Shown here one piece after another: positions 49,401 through 64,000 of a stretch of 64,000 bases of DNA. Source of the DNA: Valencia hispanica (taxonomy: Eukaryota > Chordata > Actinopteri > Cyprinodontiformes > Valenciidae); NCBI GenBank assembly GCA_963556495.2, contig OY747712.1:19754735-19818734 (forward strand), written 5' to 3'. The notes below the pieces were generated by a model, which was not told the origin of the DNA, ran no database searches, and saw only the letters and a program-made list of their open reading frames with translations. The translations under genes were made by a program, and so were the position numbers. Each line of letters starts with the position of its first letter. The first letter of the stretch is position 1.

Positions 49401-50693
49401 TTTCAGTGTCTTTGAAATGTATTTATACCTCTTGAACATTTTCTAACTTTGTCATGTTACAACAACTACAAAGTTCTTTGCATATTATTAGAATTTTATT
49501 ACAAAGTGCTCTAAGTGTATGTGGCAGAAGGTGCGCTGATCAGATGAAAACAAAATGTATCTTTTTGACCAACATGCAAAACACTCACCATCTCCACAGA
49601 GAAACAAGGTGGTGGCACCATTATGCTGTGGGGATGCTTTTTTTCAGCTAGAAGCTGGTCGAACATTATAGGAAGATGGGTGAACCTACATACAACGCTT
49701 TGTGTTTAGGGTCCCCCCTCAATACACCTCCCTGTATTTAGCTTTGTTCTATCCATGTGTTAGAATGGCCCAGTCAAAGTCCAGACATAAATACAACTGA
49801 GAAACCTCCCCAAAAAATTTAATTGATGTTGGATTAAAATAGAACCCGTGTTGGCACAAAGTGGGCTAAAACATCTCAAAAAGGAACAGATAATGCTTTG
49901 ATATAAAGAAATCCAGGAAAAGATAGGTAGCTAATTCATTGACATCTACTAGTTTGGAAAGGGTTACAAAGCTTTTTCTAAGGCTTAGGAAGAACCACAG
50001 TGAGAGCCATTATGCCCAAACAGAGGTTAACCTTTTCAGAAATGGAACAGAACATAAAAAATCGGCAGACCTCACTTTCCTTAGTTAAGGTCGGTGTTTA
50101 TGATTCAAGAGTAAGAGAGAAAAATATCTCACATTTGCCAAAAACATCTGGATCCCAAAGACTTTTTGAAGAATATTGACAAGACAAAAGTAAATGATTT
50201 TGGAACATGTGCATAGCTACTTCTGGTGTACAACTAATGCGGTATTTCATCATAAAATCTTAATTTCATGGACAAAAAGTGTTATAAAACAGCATTAATA
50301 TTGATTTAATATAGATTTATGATTATTCAGCCAGTTTAAAAGCATCACACTAATATTCAATTTTTCTTGTCGTCTACAGGAATATTTACTGTACCTCACA
50401 GGGGCCGATACCTAATTTCAGGCCTGCTGACTGCAAAGCAGGGGGAGTGCATAGATGCCGTGCTGTCTGTTTCTAACCGCAGGGTACAGAGACTCCAGAG
50501 CTCAACCTGGGGCTCGGACAGTGCTAATTGCACCTGCGGAGGAGCTTTGTCCTTCAGTCTGATACTACCACTGAGGAAAGGAGACCATGTCAGTCTGGTG
50601 AGGACTGGAGGCCAGCTGGCCACGACTGACACTGGCGAGATCCTCTCCACCTACAGTGCCATCTACTTGTACTCGCCAATGGCCAAAAGATAG
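16369..50693 (+). CDS. emilin2: EMILIN-2-like extracellular matrix glycoprotein (9 exons, complete)
   Basis: The joined CDS is 16369-16493, 16999-17124, 21546-21736, 21874-23826, 45590-45925, 48501-48554, 48942-49001, 49160-49303 and 50380-50693. It totals 3303 nt, or 1100 residues plus TAG, and every junction keeps phase with GT-AG introns. The order is signal peptide (1 to about 19), EMI domain (about 42-116), coiled coil (about 165-795), proline-rich region (about 800-900), a short GxxGxxG stretch (about 905-912) and C1q domain (about 957-1097). EMILINs are secreted glycoproteins that trimerise through the C1q head and multimerise through the EMI domain; they associate with elastic fibres and the cell surface. 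EMILIN2 is preferred over EMILIN1 because of the proline-rich segment before C1q and the convergent lipin-2 neighbour, as on human 18p11. Human EMILIN2 is of similar length (about 1050 residues). No frameshift or internal stop was seen. An alternative in-frame ATG lies at 16348. Confidence 0.93.
16999..17124 (+). CDS. emilin2: emilin2 exon 2: first half of EMI domain
   Basis: This exon encodes residues 42-84 and begins RNWCAYVV, the hallmark start of an EMI domain. It carries four of the domain's seven cysteines (C45, C55, C72, C79) and an N-glycosylation sequon, NVS, at residue 52. The acceptor is CCACAG and the donor AC|GTGAGC. A 61-codon open frame starting at 17005 is the shifted frame of this exon and is not real. 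Confidence 0.92.
17192..19206. repeat. ~2-kb repeat with internal tandem units (emilin2 intron 2)
   Basis: GCGCTGCAAAGGCC (17192) and the inverted GGCC...GCTTGCAGC (to 19206) bound a region in which AGGAAGTCGGCCAT recurs at 17478, 17930, 18264 and 19030. Companion motifs GGGCGTGGC, CAGC(A/G)CCCCCTAG, GGGGATCAAAAGTT and CTCCTCCTAGG also repeat. The unit is about 330-450 bp. It resembles a multi-copy teleost element of unknown mechanism. No coding domain was recognised. It begins 67 bp after exon 2. Confidence 0.6.
19210..21544. other. emilin2 intron 2, remainder
   Basis: AT-rich intron. A short TTTATTGATCCCAGAGGGAAAT stretch near 21190 is the antisense end of an abundant teleost retrotransposon. 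A small AATTAATTAATT run occurs at about 19945. Nothing else recognised. Confidence 0.5.
21546..21736 (+). CDS. emilin2: emilin2 exon 3: second half of EMI domain and linker
   Basis: This exon encodes residues 84-148. It holds the conserved RPTYKIAFK and [13 protein letters not shown] segments, with the last three EMI cysteines (C107, C108, C116), followed by a Pro/Gln/Arg-rich linker. The acceptor is TATTACAG. The donor is A|GTGAGA in phase 1, which joins GG of exon 4 to make Arg. The open frame that runs on past 21736 is intron. Confidence 0.92.
21874..23826 (+). CDS. emilin2: emilin2 exon 4: large coiled-coil exon
   Basis: A single 1953-nt exon encodes residues 148-799, the long central coiled coil. 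It opens with leucine heptads ([17 protein letters not shown]), as in other EMILINs after the EMI domain. The remainder is rich in Glu, Lys, Leu and Gln with repeated heptads, several N-glycosylation sequons (NIT, NNT, NVT) and paired cysteines (for example STCCN), likely inter-chain disulphides. EMILIN and multimerin genes characteristically carry most of the rod in one such exon. The donor is CCAG|GTGAGT, phase 1. The frame is open throughout. Confidence 0.95.
24055..24165 (+). repeat. Degenerate SINE-like fragment
   Basis: GGAGCTGCACAGTAGAGCAA, then TGATAGCACTGTTGCCTGGG and a decayed box-B-like segment are the forward version of the repeat at 5845-5932. Similarity is low. Confidence 0.4.
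24718..26305 (+). mobile_element. Tc1-like transposon, second family (emilin2 intron 4)
   Basis: A 1588-bp element flanked by TA (24716-24717, 26306-26307). Terminal CAGGTCCTTCTCAAAAAATT is mirrored at the right end, and the inverted repeats extend about 200 bp. Each arm holds an inner copy of the terminal motif (CTCAAAAAATTAGCATATCA at 24900 and its counterpart near 26108), the IR/DR layout. The arms match almost perfectly, implying a young insertion, yet the transposase is broken. This family differs from the element at 11536. Confidence 0.92.
25047..26036 (+). pseudogene. Tc1-like transposase, inactivated
   Basis: Reads [20 protein letters not shown], then [20 protein letters not shown] as the helix-turn-helix region, then VLFSDESKF (first catalytic Asp), [11 protein letters not shown], and [10 protein letters not shown] (catalytic Glu). 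Three lesions are visible. TGA at 25599-25601 lies between KYPQ and VMVWG. The second catalytic Asp is Val ([10 protein letters not shown], where the family has an Asp). A short deletion near 25993-25998 shifts the frame, so the family C-terminus [13 protein letters not shown] is found in another frame (stop at 26026). The protein cannot be functional. Confidence 0.88.
26685..26910. mobile_element. hAT-type MITE with 8-bp target duplication
   Basis: A 226-bp element starting CAGGTGTGTCCAACTCCAGT and ending GGACACCCCTG, flanked on both sides by GTTTAACT (26677-26684 and 26911-26918). The arms are inverted repeats over most of the length (CTGCCCTGCAACTTTTAGAT against its mirror). The 8-bp duplication fits the hAT superfamily. 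Non-coding. Confidence 0.9.
27035..27925. mobile_element. 0.9-kb fold-back element with long inverted arms
   Basis: Arms 27035-27268 and 27709-27925 are long inverted repeats, roughly 80-90 % alike by eye (shared words: GCTTAAAATGAAACTGAACA, AGAAATATTGGCAC, CAAAATATATACATTTAAA). AGTAAT flanks both ends (27029-27034, 27926-27931), a possible 6-bp target duplication; reading the ends as TTATGG/CCATAA gives GTAA instead. The 440-bp centre is non-coding and includes a tRNA-like stretch at 27265-27335. Superfamily unknown. Confidence 0.75.
27265..27335 (-). other. tRNA-like segment inside the fold-back element
   Basis: On the minus strand it reads a box-A-like TAGCCTGGTAGGTAAGG and a box-B GGTTCAAATCC, with partly pairing ends (ACTTAGG with CCAAGT). 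Spacing resembles a tRNA, but the acceptor stem has a bulge and no convincing anticodon arm is seen. It may be a SINE head or a decayed tRNA pseudogene. Confidence 0.4.
27932..29130. other. emilin2 intron 4, no element recognised
   Basis: Moderate-GC segments at 28140-28340 and 28690-28960 stand out from the AT-rich surroundings and show no repeat signature, so they could be conserved non-coding sequence. Open frames on both strands there overlap and have no domain. Confidence 0.4.
29132..29495 (+). mobile_element. Tc1-like remnant, left part
   Basis: Begins CAGTGCCTGGCAAAAGTATT and runs through a typical Tc1 left arm. It continues to CTTTGAGAACATTACCGAAC, the region just before the transposase start, and then loses similarity. 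No transposase remains. Confidence 0.65.
29830..29925. repeat. Fragment of GGCTGGACGATTAA-type MITE
   Basis: In reverse it reads AGGGCTGGACGATTAACCTT, then TATCGCATCGATATTGAGGT, a form common to a teleost MITE family whose consensus contains GGCTGG(A/G)CGATA. Only one end was recognised. Confidence 0.4.
30107..30939. mobile_element. Putative element with AAAGCTGC ends
   Basis: CAAAGCTGCC near 30110 and GCAGCTTTAA near 30932 are inverted, with loosely mirrored ACTATGTT words inside. Between them is higher-GC sequence with overlapping opposite-strand open frames but no domain. The terminus is shared with 1328-1849. Boundaries are approximate. Confidence 0.35.
30940..32230. other. emilin2 intron 4, nothing recognised
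   Basis: AT-rich intron sequence without recognisable element ends, RNA genes or coding domains. Confidence 0.5.
32235..33014 (-). mobile_element. Tc1-like remnant with transposase fragment
   Basis: Starts CAGTGCCTTGCAAAAGTATT and ends near CATACTTTTGCAAGATGCAG. On the minus strand 32660-32760 encodes [18 protein letters not shown], the block around the second catalytic Asp of Tc1 transposase. The rest is missing or scrambled. Dead copy. Confidence 0.75.
33812..36838. mobile_element. 3.0-kb fold-back DNA element with ~500-bp inverted arms and 8-bp duplication
   Basis: Starts ATGGAAGCGTATGTGTAACA and ends with the reverse complement. AAAATACA flanks both sides (33804-33811 and 36839-36846). 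The arms (33812 to about 34325, and about 36322-36838) are inverted copies of each other. Each arm is itself two diverged tandem units of about 250 bp, marked by TGCTTTTTCATTTT(A/G)CAATTCA and TTTTGACTCATAAA. An 8-bp duplication fits hAT, P or Zisupton-type elements. The 2-kb centre has no recognisable transposase; see the separate entry for a possible first exon. Confidence 0.8.
36240..36289 (-). other. Possible first coding exon inside the 3.0-kb element
   Basis: On the minus strand an ATG in the context ACAATGGCGG opens [16 protein letters not shown], followed at once by AAAT|GTAAGT, a strong splice donor. It lies just inside the right inverted arm, where a transposon-encoded gene could begin. 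I cannot identify a continuing exon in 34330-36230 or a known domain. Speculative. Confidence 0.25.
37443..39020 (-). mobile_element. L2-like LINE, antisense, degenerate
   Basis: On the minus strand, 39007-38723 encodes [20 protein letters not shown] and then [11 protein letters not shown], reverse transcriptase motifs of the L2/CR1 group; 38357-38160 encodes [17 protein letters not shown]. The 3' end is at low coordinates, where GCAA(C/T)TTTATTTGTATAGCA occurs twice (37452 and 37541), meaning the tail is duplicated. Stops and deletions inactivate it. Confidence 0.8.
38555..38786. repeat. 78-bp tandem repeat, three copies, inside the LINE
   Basis: CTAATCTTATATGTTGTTAT recurs at 38561, 38639 and 38717, exactly 78 bp apart. 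Copies differ by only a few bases. The unit covers the RT segment encoding [16 protein letters not shown], and 78 bp is 26 codons, so the duplication keeps the frame. Confidence 0.9.
39050..39178 (+). mobile_element. LINE 3' end in the opposite orientation
   Basis: GTAAAGCACCTTGAATTACT, then a GCTATACAAATAAAATTGCC and TTGCC repeat tail, is the same 3' terminus as at 37443-37600 but on the plus strand. It is either a second truncated insertion or part of a rearranged copy. Confidence 0.75.
40111..40765. mobile_element. hAT-like element interrupted by a solo LTR
   Basis: CAGTGTTTCCCACAGATT at the left end and TGTGTGGGAAACACTG at the right end are inverted. GACTT flanks both sides (40106-40110, 40766-40770), a 5-bp duplication acceptable for some hAT groups. 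A small palindrome CTGTGGCGCATCGCCACAG lies near the right end. Without the LTR it would be about 330 bp. Non-coding. Confidence 0.75.
40148..40470 (+). mobile_element. Solo LTR (323 bp) with 5-bp target duplication
   Basis: Begins TGTCACG and ends CGTGACA, the TG...CA ends with short inverted repeats typical of LTR retrotransposons. It is flanked by GGCGG on both sides (40143-40147, 40471-40475). It holds a poly(A) signal AATAAA (40405-40410). No internal retroelement genes are present, so the element was lost by LTR-LTR recombination. Gypsy-like ends; family not determined. Confidence 0.88.
41325..43515. other. emilin2 intron 4, nothing recognised
   Basis: AT-rich intron sequence. No element ends, RNA genes or coding domains recognised. 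The stretch 41880-42340 has no repeat signature and might be conserved non-coding sequence, but nothing in it proves this. Confidence 0.45.
43520..44725 (+). mobile_element. Third Tc1-like family remnant
   Basis: The left arm 43545-43700 (GTTTCAGATTATCAAACTAA, CCATCCAAACCAACATGG) mirrors the right arm 44590-44720 (CATCAGTTTGGATAGC, AATCATTTAAAAATG). Between them are decayed transposase pieces: GGTCCAAAGACTTATGGGAA, ATTGATGGAATCATGAACTC and, at the end, AAAGGTGGCACAACTAG (KGGTT at the C-terminus). No open transposase frame remains. Confidence 0.7.
45590..45925 (+). CDS. emilin2: emilin2 exon 5: proline-rich region and start of GxxGxxG stretch
   Basis: This exon encodes residues 799-911. It is rich in proline and basic residues ([23 protein letters not shown]) and ends GFAGAPG, the short collagen-like stretch that precedes C1q in EMILINs. 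The acceptor is CTCCAAG and the donor CCAG|GTAAG, phase 1 on both sides. A proline-rich block here is typical of EMILIN2 rather than EMILIN1. The preceding intron is 21.8 kb. Confidence 0.9.
46000..47440. other. emilin2 intron 5, left part
   Basis: AT-rich intron; no recognisable element, RNA gene or coding domain between exon 5 and the Tc1 remnant. Confidence 0.5.
47480..48385 (-). mobile_element. Degenerate Tc1-like element (emilin2 intron 5)
   Basis: Antisense Tc1 body: CATGGTATAATGCTGCCACT (48038) is the reverse of the glycine-box region, and the tail ...CACTGATATGTTTGCAAGCCACTG (ending near 48375) is a Tc1 terminus. Many indels; no open frame. Confidence 0.65.
48501..48554 (+). CDS. emilin2: emilin2 exon 6: short linker exon
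   Basis: This 54-nt exon encodes [18 protein letters not shown], residues 911-929. It is preceded by a good acceptor (TGTCTTCCAG) and is flanked by phase-1 introns that match its neighbours. The donor (AAA|GTACTG) departs from consensus, so this exon may be weakly spliced or skipped; skipping would keep the frame. It is placed by phase and position rather than by a domain match. Confidence 0.75.
48942..49001 (+). CDS. emilin2: emilin2 exon 7: short linker exon
   Basis: This 60-nt exon encodes residues 929-949, rich in Thr, Pro and Ser. The acceptor is CCTTTTAG and the donor CAAG|GTAAGA, with phase-1 introns on both sides. Like exon 6 it is a symmetric linker between the GxxGxxG stretch and the C1q head and could be skipped without a frameshift. 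Confidence 0.8.
49160..49303 (+). CDS. emilin2: emilin2 exon 8: start of C1q domain
   Basis: This exon encodes residues 949-997. It contains [15 protein letters not shown], the first beta strand typical of C1q domains, then [20 protein letters not shown], the segment that precedes the next strand. The acceptor is CTGATCTAG and the donor ACAG|GTACAG, phase 1. Confidence 0.93.
49368..50250 (+). mobile_element. Degenerate Tc1-like element (emilin2 intron 8)
   Basis: Starts near ACAATGCCTTGAAAAGTC and contains GGTGGTGGCACCATTATGCT (the glycine box, 49610) and TAGAATGGCCCAGTCAAAGT (49764, the block before the catalytic Glu). Deletions remove the N-terminal half of the gene. Non-functional. Confidence 0.75.
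50380..50693 (+). CDS. emilin2: emilin2 exon 9: remainder of C1q domain and stop
   Basis: This exon encodes residues 997-1100 and the TAG stop. It contains [15 protein letters not shown] and the final aromatic strand [11 protein letters not shown], both diagnostic for the C1q/TNF fold. It has cysteines in the E-strand region (ANCTCGG). The acceptor is GTCTACAG. The 3' UTR is short, with a poly(A) signal at 50960. Confidence 0.95.
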
Positions 50694-50985
50694 CCAGAAC
50701 GCAGCTGAGGCGCTTATTAGACGCTTGGACTAAACAAAATGATAGAAAAAAAACTTATTTTACACTGACTTGCTGGGATGCTGCAGATTTATATGTTGTG
50801 TCATTGTGTGAACACTCCCAGTAATATGTTCATTGAAGAATATGTTACTTTGCAATTTGCAAACCACTAATAGAAAGACACCTGAGCACAAGAGGCAGGG
50901 TTTGTACCTAATATATTGTTAAAACGAACTTTTGTATCTATTGTAAATTGTTGTTTACCAATAAAATGCATAAAAACCTGTCATT
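50694..50985 (+). other. emilin2: emilin2 3' UTR with poly(A) signal
   Basis: The sequence after the TAG stop is AT-rich. A canonical AATAAA at 50960-50965 lies about 270 nt downstream of the stop, with cleavage expected 15-25 nt later. No other AATAAA lies nearer the stop. Confidence 0.75.
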
Positions 50986-51167
50986 TCTGTAGGAACAGAA
51001 ATCATCTCGAAAACACTGTCTGATCAGGCACTAAAGGGCAAAAATATAATCTTGCTGTTCAGTCCCCCCCCCCAGCTCCAGAAATTGCAGTAATTTCTTG
51101 AATCTAAATTGGTTGAGAGGAGTTTATCCATGCAAAAAACTGCCACTGATAATTTATGACTGGAATA

Positions 51168-52120
51168 TACATTGCGTTGCAAGTGTTCATATCCATTGAA
51201 TTTTTGCACTTTTTTTCAATTAACTACAATTTACTATATTGTAATTTTATGTGACAGACTGAAACAAAGTCGTGCACAATTGTGAAGTGGAAGGAAAACG
51301 ATACACAGATTTCAATGTTTTGGAACTACGGGTCTGAAAATTGGCAAGCATGTTTTTATAAAAACATTTTATTCAGATACCCCTACGTAAAATCAGTGGA
51401 ATCAATTGCTTTCAGAAGACACCTAACCTAGTGCTCAGGGATTTTAACAAACATCCTGATGATAAACACGTTAGGTCAGGGACAAAGCTATGAAGAAGTG
51501 TTAAACAGGATTACGTCCCAAGCTTTGAAATTTGCACCGCTTAATTCATCATTCAAAAAAGGAATGAAGATGACATGTCTGTAGATCTACCAAGACATGG
51601 TGGTCCATCTAAACTCAAGGGCCAGGGAAAGGAAACAAAGAGCCCCCTGAAAACACTGGAGGAGCTGCACAGATCACATGGGAGGATCGGTTGACAGGGC
51701 AACCTTTAGCAGCACACCCCACTAATACGGATTTCATGAAAGAGCTAGATGAAAGCCAGAAGAAGTCCTGTTTAAATTACAACAGCAAACATGGAAAAAT
51801 GTGCTCTGGTCTTTTTTTTTTTACCCCACGTGTGACAAAAAACTACATCAGGACACCATTCCCAGTGTTAAACATGATGGTGACAACATCCTCCTGTTCT
51901 TCTTGTGCAGGGATTGCAAAATAATTCAGGCTGCAGGTTTCACTAAAGGGGGTTGTATAAAGTGGTAAAAGCAATTGCACACCACACATTAGATTTTAAT
52001 CTATAAAATCAAAGTTGAAGTTAGCCTTAGACATAACCAAAAATTACATCAACGCTCTTGGTTGCAGTGTCAAAATGTGAAAAAGTTTAGGAGAAAATAC
52101 TTTTGGGAGGTACTCCATCA
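51168..52120 (+). mobile_element. Degenerate Tc1-like element downstream of emilin2
   Basis: Begins ACATTGCGTTGCAAGTGTTC and ends AAATACTTTTGGGAGGTAC. CTACCAAGACATGGTGGTCC (51588) is the inter-helix hook region, GAGGAGCTGCACAGATCACA follows, and AACATGATGGTGACAACATC (51870) is a decayed glycine box. It lies between emilin2 and the lpin2 3' end. No intact frame. Confidence 0.75.
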
Positions 52121-52249
52121 CTTGAAAGAATGAGCTTGCTTTTTTTTTTTCCTTCTGTGTGTAGAAGATCCCAAGAAAGGAACCGCAGAACATTAACAAA
52201 AAGAAAAAAAAAAGAAAACATTAAGTGATTGCAACAGGTTTTCTTTTTT

Positions 52250-55105
52250 TTTATTGTCCAACTTGGCTGCCTTCAGAAATTGTTCTAAGAAATTTTAGGT
52301 TAGAAGGCAAACATCCTCCTAGGGATTATTACATACAATGGGTGTGGATGAAAAGTTTCCCACTCCCCCTCACTCCTGAGATTTAAAAATTTTTCCAAAG
52401 TCAGTAACTTTCTAGACATCAGCTCAGTTTTTCAACTTTAAAAAGTCAAATGCTGATTTTAATTCAAAACTGGTCTGCTTGCTGCTTTTATAAATCTTTG
52501 ATGTTCAGTAAAACCCCTGAAATATTTAATAATTGTAGAGACTTGAGCTAAAATAGTTTTTAAATGCATTTTACAATTGAAATCAAGCATCAGGCTAAAT
52601 GTCAAGTTACTCCATCAACCTTTGGTTTTAAACTTCGACTGGAAATCAAAAGCAATTCAGAAACAAATGGATTTAGATATTTAATACAAATAGGACAACA
52701 AGCCACATATTGCTAGTTTCATTAGGCCTGTATTTTTCTTCTTACCAGAGATTTGGTTCTTCAAACATACTATAAACCACATCTCTATACAAATCAAACA
52801 CAGCATACATATAAGGTGTTTATATTTGTCAGAAACAATCAAATAAGCAAGCGTTACATCCAAACAAAACAAATTATGACATACCGTACATTTGTAAGAA
52901 ATAACCAAAAAGGCAATGAGACAGAAAATGTGATGATCAGCATATATACCAGATCTTTTTTCACAGCAGAACATTTTATACTATATATCCTGGAATCATA
53001 GAGGATGAAGTGTGATTCTTTCACACGAGATGCTTTACTTTCATAGAAAGAATGAAATTCCTTTTGTTAATTCTAAGATAAACTTAACTTCAAACTTTGT
53101 AGAGAAGGAATCAAAAAACAAACACGCATTGTATACCACAAAACAGAGCAACGTTACTCAAAGAACTAAGAAACTAGATGTAGCTATAATTTTTACGTTG
53201 TGCTTTTTTCTCTCACCAGTTATCTGGTTCTGTTCCTTCAGTTCTCATAAGGATATCTTATGTTATAATCGGGAGAAAGATATGATCCAGGTCATTAAAT
53301 CATGTTTTTTTTAAATCACACATAATGCCAAGGAGGAGCTTCATAAAGCTTCCCGAAAAGAGTAAAGAATTTCCTGTTTATGTCTAAACTAGAACTAATT
53401 TCTCATCCACTGCACTGGAGAAGAACGCCATCAGTTCTCATCTCCTCTGTTACACAAATAAACATGCACATAGTGAAGCTATAAGGTGGTGGGTATGCTA
53501 CCCTCATGTTTTTCCATTTAGAAAATGTAGCCTTTCATTCTCAGTTTTGACAAGCAAAAGAAAACCCACCAGTATTAAACATTTCTTCAAATCATCGTAT
53601 TTGAGATAAAACTGATAGATTTTAAAGCTAAAAAAAGAACTCTACCTTCTGTAAAAATGGCATACATTAGGTTACTTTCTATTATGATTGTGAGTGAAGT
53701 GCATGTTGGTTAGATGCAAGTTTTTAAGTCTGCAGCTTAGACAAAGTGCATTGGACAAGTCTCGGTAAAGCCACTGAGGGAGAATAAAGAAGGGGTGCAG
53801 GATACTGCTGCCCCAACAGCAGCACTCAGTGATTTAGGTATGCACACATGTGCGTGCACACACACACACACACCAACATCCTCCTATAATCTTTCAGGGA
53901 AGAAGCTTTCAAAAGGAAATCCCTCATTTTTAAGCTGCTTTCGTATCAGCCCATCTACGCTGTCGGAACTTGAGCGTCATCGCTTATATTTACATGTTTC
54001 AATACTGAAGCTGTAGACTTTGAGGTTTGCTAGGAATCCATATGTGCCTTACACGTTGAGAGCTTCACCATAAAAAAAAATAAACAGCTTGCTGAGGGAG
54101 ACATGACTGAAGAGAGATCGGACAAAGCCAAGAAGCTCTGGTTAAGCGCTTAAGAATTTGAGGCCAACCACACAAAATACCATTTTAAATATTTTCTCAT
54201 TACATTGGAGATAAATAACTTTTTCCTGACCAGCCATGGAATTACAACAGAAATCAATAAATTAATATATTAATTTTAAATAATGACTATGTTGTTAACA
54301 GAACACATCTGATTTGCAAAGCTTGTACAACAGAACAAACATCTCACAAAACCACTGGACAATATATCATGTAGCTGCATCATTTAGTCACAACTAAGTG
54401 TGGACCCATACATTCTTGGCATACTCAGTTTTCTTTTCTTGATTACAAACAATATCAAACATAACTCACTGTGCACATAGTTCGTGACCTTTAGAAGAAG
54501 CCAATAAAATGTGCTATTGAAGAGTGTCAGAAAAACTGAACTTTAAGCAGCTTTGCTACAGTAGGCCCCTGCAAACTAATGAGTCGGAGCATCACGGTTG
54601 GGGCAGTCTGATATCCGTCAACTATTACAATCTTTTTTTGTTTTTTTGTCAGGGCAAACACAAAGGTCACACTACTCCTGCTTAGTGCCAAACTCCTCTC
54701 TCATGGTACAATTAACAGGAAATGTGGAAAATGAAATGTAAGAAAAGTAAATCGAGTGGGTTTTTAATTTACTAAAAACATTCTGTTTGAAAAATATTTT
54801 AAATTGCTATCCCTGCACAGTGACCTCAAATACAGATTGGTCATTGAGTAGCACGACCTGGCATTAGAAAGTGATTATTCCTTTTCCCAGTGGTGGAGCT
54901 TTAGCTGATGTTAATCTCTACTCAGTAAAATAAATACAGTTTTCAAGTTATATTTTAGTCTTAACCCTGTTTCTCTGGTAAAGTCATTGTAGAGCTGTGT
55001 GTGCCTAAGTGCTATTGGATTCAGTCCATATGTGTTTAAGAGTTGCACTCTAGTGCACAGTCCCGTCCCACATAGATGAATGGCTAGGAGAGCGTCTGTG
55101 CAGCA
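52250..55105 (-). other. lpin2: Probable lpin2 3' UTR
   Basis: Lipin-2 transcripts usually have long 3' UTRs, and the 2.9 kb beyond the stop has no recognisable gene or obvious transposon. The TTTATT at 52250-52255 is an AATAAA on the minus strand next to an A/T-rich tract and could be the poly(A) signal; an ATTAAA-like signal near 52679 is another candidate. It includes a short CA microsatellite near 53855. Its extent is inference only. Confidence 0.35.
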
Positions 55106-63976
<8,871 letters not shown>

Positions 63977-64000
63977 CTGCAAACACAGAAAGCAGGTATA

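Overview
This is a vertebrate nuclear window, almost certainly from a bony fish (teleost). Two multi-exon genes with GT-AG introns lie tail to tail in AT-rich DNA crowded with Tc1-like transposons, hAT-like elements, L2-like LINEs and other teleost-type repeats. There is no bacterial-style gene organisation.

Gene 1 (+ strand, 16369-50693) is an EMILIN, best called emilin2. Nine exons join in a consistent phase to give 1100 codons. In order they encode a signal peptide, a seven-cysteine EMI domain, a long coiled coil carried mostly by one 1953-bp exon, a proline-rich segment, a short GxxGxxG stretch and a C-terminal C1q domain. A poly(A) signal lies at 50960. Introns 2 and 4 (4.4 and 21.8 kb) are large and full of mobile elements.

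Gene 2 (- strand, stop codon at 55106, continuing past the right edge) is a lipin, best called lpin2. The last eleven coding exons (411 codons plus the stop) include the DxDxT phosphatidate phosphatase motif. EMILIN2 and LPIN2 are also neighbours on human chromosome 18p11, which supports both assignments.

Layout: 1-16.1 kb is intergenic, with a palindrome, an AAAGCTGC-ended MITE, two copies of a (ATGG)n-tailed non-LTR element, a 5'-truncated L2-like LINE, a degenerate tandem repeat, a Tc1 element with an intact 339-codon transposase (11536-13136) and a dead Tc1 element (14083-15648). From 16.1 to 51 kb is emilin2. Its intron 4 holds a Tc1 element with a broken transposase (24718-26305), a 0.9-kb fold-back element, a 3.0-kb fold-back element with 8-bp target duplications (33812-36838), a LINE cluster and a three-level nest of Tc1, hAT-like element and solo LTR. 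From 51 to 55.1 kb are a Tc1 remnant and the probable lpin2 3' UTR. From 55.1 to 64 kb are lpin2 exons, with a PIF/Harbinger-like MITE, a long (TA)n tract and a 33-nt T tract at one splice acceptor.

The two genes are functionally unrelated: one product is an extracellular-matrix glycoprotein, the other an intracellular lipid phosphatase. I found no multi-gene defence, biosynthetic or other novel system. The least familiar items are the two fold-back elements, which I could not assign to a named family.
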